In this document: one piece after another, positions 3,501 through 5,870 of the stretch
Layout of the letters: each line of letters begins with the position of its first letter
Position numbering within the stretch: position 1 is the first letter of the stretch
Assembly: GCA_937921525.1 (NCBI GenBank)
Contig: CAKZUM010000453.1
Coordinates: 1 to 5,870 of the forward strand
Source of the DNA: an uncultured Saprospiraceae bacterium
GTDB lineage: Bacteria; Bacteroidota; Bacteroidia; Chitinophagales; Saprospiraceae
Direction: 5' to 3'
DNA length: 5,870 nt
Notes under the pieces: model-generated
What the model was told of the DNA's origin: nothing
Database searches by the model: none
What the model saw: the letters and a program-made list of their open reading frames with translations, nothing else
Position numbers and translations under genes: made by a program

Positions 3501-5870
3501 CTGGCACAATTGGACAATACTCTTCGGTAACATCCAATGGTATAGATACATTTTGTAATAAAAGATTACCTTCAATTGCACTTGTATCTTCAATAACCAT
3601 CGTTCCAGCTATATTAGCTAGATAAGTTACTCTATAGCAAGTAGACACTGCAAAATCACATACCGTAACGATTACTGTATCAACCGATATAGGCCCATCA
3701 AAAGCAGTATAAGTCAAACAACCCGTTTCCGAATCCACTACTGCAATTCCTTTGGTGTTTTCTCGGAAGAAATTAGCACTTCCAAGGAATGTAGTGATTA
3801 AGTCTGTTCCAAATGTATCAGGTATAGTACCACAAGCCTCAAAAGAATTAAACGGATCTATGTCAAATTGAATCTCTTCATCTATGTAAAGGATCGTTAC
3901 GGAGGTATCGACGCCCATTGAGTCCAAGTTTGGATTGATACAATCGTCTTCGATTACCACCTCTGCTACTGCCGTACATTCTTGACCATCTGTAACGGTT
4001 ACGCTAAATGTTCCAATTGGAATATCTACTCGGTCTTCTACATTTTGAGCGTCCGACCACGCATAGGTATAATTACCACTTCCGCCACTTGCTGTTATAT
4101 CAATCGTACCTCCTGCATCCTCACAATCTTTATCTGTTTTAATAACATCTATTGCGATTGATCGAGGACTAACAACTGCAAAGCATCTTTGACCTGCTAT
4201 ACAGCCATTCGCATCTGATACGATCAAACAGAAGTCACCAGGATTCAAGCTTCCGTTTACGTATTCTTGACCTCCTGCATCTGTGATTGTTTCTACCGCT
4301 GGGCCAGCAAAATCGCTACCCATATTGATTATTGCATCAATCCTTCCATCAGATACACCCGCACATGAAGTAAAGATAGAATCTATCATTTCAATAGTTA
4401 CTTCCACAGAATTATCTGCTAAAGCAAAGACTATCGTTTCTTCACAACCCGTACCATTGTCAACAATGGTTACTTCGTACATACCAGCCTCTAAATCCTG
4501 TCGCGTATCGCTTTCTCCCCAAGAGTAGCTAAATGGTCCAACTGAATTAGTAACGATGATCGTTGCCGAACCATTTTTCTGACCACATGTTGGATTTTCA
4601 TTGACCACTACATCCGCTTCAAATCCGCTTCTTGATCCTACTGAAATCTCTTTTACATGAGGACAGTCTGGATTGTTGGAATCGGTAATAGTCACCACAT
4701 AATCTGCTGCTGGTAAACCTCTTCTTATTGTTTCTACTAAGCCGCCCTCCCATGTGAATGTGAAGTTGGCTGGTGCTGCACTAAAATCAATTGATCCATC
4801 TGCTGCTAAACAAGTCGCTACTTCTACGACTGGTTCCATATCAAATACTGGATCAGCATCTCCTATGACTACCGTAGTCGATGTATTACAAGTACTAAAT
4901 CCGACTCTACTTACCAAGACTTCATATCCTCCTACTGGCAATCCTGTTCTTGCATTACCCGCTGCATTTGGTGTGCCTACATTTGGCACCCAAGTATACA
5001 CAAAGTTCTCTGCTCTTTCTTGTAATTCTACAGTAGCGGAGCCACCGTCTTCTCTACAACCTGAAGCAATTTGAACCACATTTACGATTACTGGTGTAAC
5101 ACAATTCGTAGTATCAATCAGATCAACTGGATCTGTCGGATCAACTGGATCTGTCGGATCAACTGGATCTATCGGATCAACTGGATCTGTCGGATCAACT
5201 GGATCTGTCGGATCAACTGGATCTGTCGGATCAACTGGATCTGTTGGATCAACTGGATCAACTGGATCAACTGGATCACAAGATTCTTCTAAAGTAAAGT
5301 TAATTATGTCAGAACATCCTGTTCCTCTATCTGTCACTAGTACTTCAAATGTACCTGCCTCAAAATCAGTTTTAGTATCAGTCGCTCCCCATGAGTACGC
5401 ATACGGCCCAACACCGCCTGTGACACTTATTGTTACTGAACCATTCGCTGTTTCACAAGTTGGCTGATTGTTAATCACTATCTCTGAAGTAAAGCCACTC
5501 ATTTCTGGAATCGTAATCGTTAATTCCATTGCTGGACACTCTGGCTGATTCGCATCTGAAACCGTTACAACATAATCATTGGCCGCAAGATCACTTCTAG
5601 AAGAAGTTACTGTATTATCAAACCAAGTGAATGTTAAATTAGCTGGTGCACTTGCAAAACTAATTGTTCCATCTGCTGCCAAGCATGTTGCTGGTGCGAT
5701 CACAGGCTCTCCTACTATTAAAACACATGGATCAACTGGATCTGTCGGATCAACTGGATCTGTCGGATCAACTGGATCTGTTGGATCAACTGGATCTGTT
5801 GGATCAACTGGATCTGTCGGATCAACTGGATCTGTTGGATCAACTGGATCTGTTGGATCAACTGGATCTG
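568..5870 (-). CDS. Giant multidomain T9SS-secreted surface protein, N-terminus cut by window edge (SprB-like adhesin)
   Basis: The frame is open from the TAA at 568-570 to the right edge, showing 1766 residues and no credible start. A GTG at 5701-5703 lies inside the reading frame, because the codons before it continue a domain and a DP-repeat linker. Order from the N-terminus: DP linker, two SprB/PKD-like domains, second DP linker, five more SprB-like domains, cysteine repeats R1-R3, unrecognised modules X1-X2, cysteine repeats R4-R6, a Big_9-like Ig domain and a T9SS type B sorting domain. It is rich in Asp and Cys and nearly free of hydrophobic helices, as expected for an extracellular beta-sandwich chain held by disulfides. 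SprB of Flavobacterium is the best-known protein with similar repeats and sorting signal, and works as a mobile gliding adhesin; that this one does the same is inference. Type B cargo normally needs a PorP/SprF-family partner, and none lies downstream within the window. The signal peptide must lie beyond the edge. Confidence 0.93.
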   Translation of the reverse strand, partial: DPVDPTDPVDPTDPVDPTDPVDPTDPVDPTDPVDPTDPVDPTDPVDPCVLIVGEPVIAPATCLAADGTISFASAPANLTFTWFDNTVTSSRSDLAANDYVVTVSDANQPECPAMELTITIPEMSGFTSEIVINNQPTCETANGSVTISVTGGVGPYAYSWGATDTKTDFEAGTFEVLVTDRGTGCSDIINFTLEESCDPVDPVDPVDPTDPVDPTDPVDPTDPVDPTDPVDPIDPVDPTDPVDPTDPVDLIDTTNCVTPVIVNVVQIASGCREDGGSATVELQERAENFVYTWVPNVGTPNAAGNARTGLPVGGYEVLVSRVGFSTCNTSTTVVIGDADPVFDMEPVVEVATCLAADGSIDFSAAPANFTFTWEGGLVETIRRGLPAADYVVTITDSNNPDCPHVKEISVGSRSGFEADVVVNENPTCGQKNGSATIIVTNSVGPFSYSWGESDTRQDLEAGMYEVTIVDNGTGCEETIVFALADNSVEVTIEMIDSIFTSCAGVSDGRIDAIINMGSDFAGPAVETITDAGGQEYVNGSLNPGDFCLIVSDANGCIAGQRCFAVVSPRSIAIDVIKTDKDCEDAGGTIDITASGGSGNYTYAWSDAQNVEDRVDIPIGTFSVTVTDGQECTAVAEVVIEDDCINPNLDSMGVDTSVTILYIDEEIQFDIDPFNSFEACGTIPDTFGTDLITTFLGSANFFRENTKGIAVVDSETGCLTYTAFDGPISVDTVIVTVCDFAVSTCYRVTYLANIAGTMVIEDTSAIEGNLLLQNVSIPLDVTEEYCPIVPESFGENLTAEGLNGSLEGATDLGNYQINATSGCIRYQSNSVGGIDTIGVRICDAVTNECIDTRVVATIQPTTDNLEVTIAEGLATEICLPSDQLASSNLTLSICNMPANGEVTVLGTSTCARYIPSENLQIGDTDKFCLVLCDENNVCDTTYVNITVADECQGILVDDSINEITEDCEEGFPYCLELPLNQMNNYEFFLDGMPYTGEFRGCMNDSAYSYTYFPVPDRGEEGPYRVDNWRVGDNTFMGEFNTMDDLIDSMNVWDAVGEWTIDKTLLTITCGFSGPTYGPLNITQINTGAEAILEVNTNLTPNGTSIRIPLGTHEVVVRDPVAACSDTLRAVITCKECPEVYNGELTILSEECEATTICLEINPEQLDSFTVRVNDEIITPDLCVPDTTFSFSMFPVPGGGSEGPYTFVWSIDSVEVTGAFDSIPELISELNSLDRTGNWVFDNSLFAAVGGRQGVIYGNLLVTQTQTGDVGDVGRGLVLTSDKVSITLPTGSSIVSVTDMIIGCDYEYNFLIDCSVADIAADIDTTILVGQTHTICLNMGQLDVEVESIRNICEEKATGMIDYMIDEENNCITYEGIALGVDALCIELCDAEGTCDTTNIVIEVIPLASLDTVDFDIVLGMTETVCLEPEVLPGILATVTNICSEASGTAAEVIMLGDEPCFDISTLQVGMDFACIVMCDEEGVCDTTVFNINVRQPIADTVVMSILLGQDTTYCFDLEELGANIVSFENICDEPEHINIDLNPITACMDVETLSEGNDTLCIVACDANNVCDTTIITFRVVTDFADLLPMAVNDDTMTVSNETLILDIIENDTINGILEDFGILEMPENATVFINPDGTISFIPNTDYCSVEADTFTYFIENEFGADTATVSITIACEDLTIFSGFSPNNDGVNDSFKILGIEGYPDNELTIFNRWGNEVYNKKGYTNAEPWQGTFELENLPDGTYFYVLDLGDKSDPMSGYVQIVR
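571..843 (-). other. T9SS type B C-terminal sorting domain (gliding motility-associated, CHU_C)
   Basis: The last roughly 90 residues carry the family signature in order: 'FSGFSPNNDGVNDSF', then 'LTIFNRWGNEVY', then a W-Q-G-T turn, 'LPDGTYFYV' and the final 'GYVQIVR'. These are hallmarks of the CHU_C/TIGR04131 family, which directs proteins through the type IX secretion system. The domain ends exactly at the stop codon, as is typical. The identification rests on direct motif recognition and is the strongest functional clue in the window. Confidence 0.95.
844..1101 (-). other. Big_9 / cadherin-like Ig domain
   Basis: About 86 residues begin with 'AVNDDTMTV', followed by 'LILDIIENDTING', 'VFINPDGTISFIPNTDY' and 'DTFTYFIENEFGADTATVSITI'. 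This matches the bacterial Ig-like fold (Big_9, 'VNDD...NDT...G...Y.P..g..G.DsFtY') common in large secreted adhesins. Only one copy is present. It sits between the cysteine repeats and the sorting signal, probably as a rigid spacer near the cell surface. Asp and Asn in the first and second motifs are typical calcium-site residues in related folds; binding here is inferred. Confidence 0.75.
1102..1932 (-). repeat. Cysteine repeats R4-R6 (three tandem six-Cys modules)
   Basis: Three modules of about 90 residues each (R4 1654-1932, R5 1384-1653, R6 1102-1383) follow one another. Each starts with a D-T...LG.T..C(L/F) strand and ends with C-I-x-x-C-D-x-x-x-x-C-D-T-T and a beta strand. The six core cysteines have near-constant spacing: C-x16-C-x15/17-C-x13-C-x3-C-x5-C. 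The first Cys of R4 (codon near 1933) belongs to the end of X2. I do not know a named family for this pattern; the fold is probably a beta-sandwich held by three disulfides. The copies are clearly diverged in protein sequence, so the duplication is old. Confidence 0.8.
1933..3024 (-). repeat. Tandem modules X1 and X2, about 180 residues each, family not recognised
   Basis: X1 (2464-3024) and X2 (1933-2463) align along their length. Shared landmarks in order are: a Cys pair (C-x6-C in X1, C-x5-C in X2); a third Cys 24-26 residues later; 'FPVP' followed by G-rich residues and 'EGPY'; a Trp 4-5 residues after the Tyr; G-(E/A)-F-x-(T/S) with an acidic 'L' helix (DDLIDSMN / PELISELN); G-x-W; Y-G-(P/N)-L; and a closing C-x9-C. 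X1 has one extra Cys in the middle. The FPVP/GPY/GxW core looks like a conserved beta domain. I cannot assign it to a named family; a carbohydrate- or protein-binding role would be a guess. Confidence 0.7.
3025..3939 (-). repeat. Cysteine repeats R1-R3 (two four-Cys and one six-Cys module)
   Basis: R3 (3025-3294) has the same six-cysteine pattern as R4-R6 (C-x15-C-x15-C-x17-C-x3-C-x5-C, ending CDENNVCDTT). R1 (3604-3939) and R2 (3295-3603) are longer relatives with only four cysteines, spaced C-x37-C-x19-C-x6-C and C-x36-C-x18-C-x6-C. They share the closing '(V/I)CDxxxxxC' strand and the 'SGC(I/L).Y' or 'TGC(L).Y' motif before it, but lack the second and fourth cysteines of the six-Cys form. 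R1 and R2 therefore form a subtype on the N-terminal side of the series. Confidence 0.7.
3940..4413 (-). other. Two divergent SprB/PKD-like domains (A3, A4)
   Basis: A4 (3940-4167) is a standard SprB-type repeat: D-C-E-D-A-G-G-T-I-D, then 'GGSGNYTYAWSD', then 'IPIGTFSVTVTDGQEC'. A3 (4168-4413) keeps the ends (C-A-G-V-S-D-G-R-I and 'LNPGDFCLIVSDANGC') but has lost the central aromatic Y-x-Y-x-W strand and carries an additional Cys. Both have the single-turn layout of the SprB/PKD superfamily, a secreted beta-sandwich of about 75-80 residues. Confidence 0.7.
4414..5103 (-). repeat. SprB-like domain triplet A0'-A1'-A2'
   Basis: Three domains of 73-82 residues: A0' (4858-5103), A1' (4633-4857) and A2' (4414-4632). 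All show the SprB pattern: Cys followed by a D/N-G-(S/G) turn, F/Y-x-(Y/F)-x-W in the middle, a L-x-(A/V)-(G/A)-x-Y-x-V strand and a closing C. A1' carries 'CLAADGSIDFSAAPANFTFTW' and A2' carries 'PTCGQKNGSATI' and 'GPFSYSWGESDT'. A1'-A2' are copies of the pair at 5278-5727; A0' has no counterpart between the two DP linkers. Such repeats build the long stalk of SprB-type adhesins. Confidence 0.8.
5122..5277 (-). repeat. DP minisatellite linker 1 (9/18-bp units, Asp-Pro-Val/Thr)
   Basis: On the plus strand seven tandem 18-bp units of the type GATCAACTGGATCTGTCG are followed by three 9-bp half units (GATCAACTG) and a partial unit. In the minus-strand frame this encodes 52 residues: Asp-Pro-Val alternating with Asp-Pro-Thr, one Asp-Pro-Ile variant, and three Asp-Pro-Val in a row at the N-terminal end. 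Units are almost identical in DNA, differing at a silent Pro wobble base (CCG/CCA) and the one Ile change, which shows recent slippage or homogenisation. Length change in multiples of 9 keeps the frame. It is a flexible or extended acidic linker between SprB-like domains. Confidence 0.95.
5278..5727 (-). repeat. SprB-like domain pair A1-A2
   Basis: A1 (5503-5727) and A2 (5278-5502) are SprB/PKD-type domains of about 75 residues. A1 carries 'CLAADGTISFASAPANLTFTW' and 'LAANDYVVTVSDANQPEC'. A2 carries 'PTCETANGSVTISVTGGVG', 'YAYSWGATDTKTDFEAGTF' and a closing G-T-G-C. They are paralogues of A1'-A2' at 4414-4857, offset by about 870 bases. The A1 domain begins upstream of the GTG at 5701-5703 (C-V-L-I-V-G-E-P), which shows that this GTG is not a start codon. 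Confidence 0.85.
5729..5870 (-). repeat. DP minisatellite linker 2, running off the right edge
   Basis: Seven complete 18-bp units (GGATCAACTGGATCTGT plus C or T) and a 16-base partial eighth occupy the last 142 bases. They encode Thr-Asp-Pro-Val-Asp-Pro hexads in frame with the domains downstream. The only difference among units is the last base, in the order C, C, T, T, C, T, T, which is the silent wobble base of a Pro codon. Its unit is the same as that of the array at 5122-5277. The array continues beyond the window, so its true length cannot be told, and short-read assemblies may collapse it. Confidence 0.95.

Noticed and set aside
5071..5292. Plus-strand reading frame with an I-N-W-I-C-R repeat
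   Set aside because: It is the antisense reading of DP linker 1. The opposite strand carries recognisable secreted domains across the whole region, and the repeat peptide follows simply from the 18-bp unit.
5701..5703. GTG as the start of the giant protein
   Set aside because: The same frame stays open upstream and encodes the first strand of the A1 domain and a DP linker; no leader or signal peptide follows the GTG.
5729..5870. Short direct repeats that could suggest a CRISPR array
   Set aside because: The 18-bp units abut with no spacers, and they encode an in-frame DP peptide continuous with a secreted protein.

Overview
The window looks like chromosomal DNA of a Bacteroidota bacterium, possibly of the Saprospiria/Chitinophagia/Flavobacteriia type. 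Three things point there. A very large cell-surface protein ends in a type B C-terminal sorting domain of the type IX secretion system (T9SS, the 'gliding motility-associated' CHU_C family). The one visible promoter candidate has the Bacteroidota -7 element TAnnTTTG. The start codon next to it is preceded by an A-rich stretch and no Shine-Dalgarno sequence. The DNA is moderately AT-rich. The genus cannot be told from the sequence.

Both real genes are on the minus strand, so they are read from right to left. From the right edge to 568 runs one giant reading frame, cut by the window edge. It has no start here: the frame is open through the last base, and 1766 residues plus the stop are visible. 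From N- to C-terminus the protein shows: an Asp-Pro-Val/Thr minisatellite linker (5729-5870), two SprB/PKD-like beta domains (5278-5727), a second copy of the same linker (5122-5277), five more SprB-like domains of which two duplicate the first pair (3940-5103), three cysteine repeats R1-R3 (3025-3939), two copies of a roughly 180-residue module I do not recognise, X1-X2 (1933-3024), three more cysteine repeats R4-R6 (1102-1932), one Big_9/cadherin-like Ig domain (844-1101) and the T9SS type B signal (571-843).

The 126-base gap at 442-567 holds a perfect 10-bp hairpin directly after the stop, then a strong intrinsic terminator (15-bp stem plus T tract). The candidate promoter for the next gene begins in that T tract. 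That gene (16-441) encodes a small four-helix membrane protein of the DoxX family. It is probably a separate transcription unit with no evident functional tie to the giant protein. Positions 1-15 show no feature.

The giant protein is best read as a secreted, disulfide-stabilised, acidic surface adhesin or filament, anchored or released through T9SS. The most notable points are the twin in-frame DP minisatellites flanking a duplicated domain pair, the six-cysteine repeats whose cysteine losses look paired, and the tandem X modules inserted in the middle of the cysteine-repeat series.
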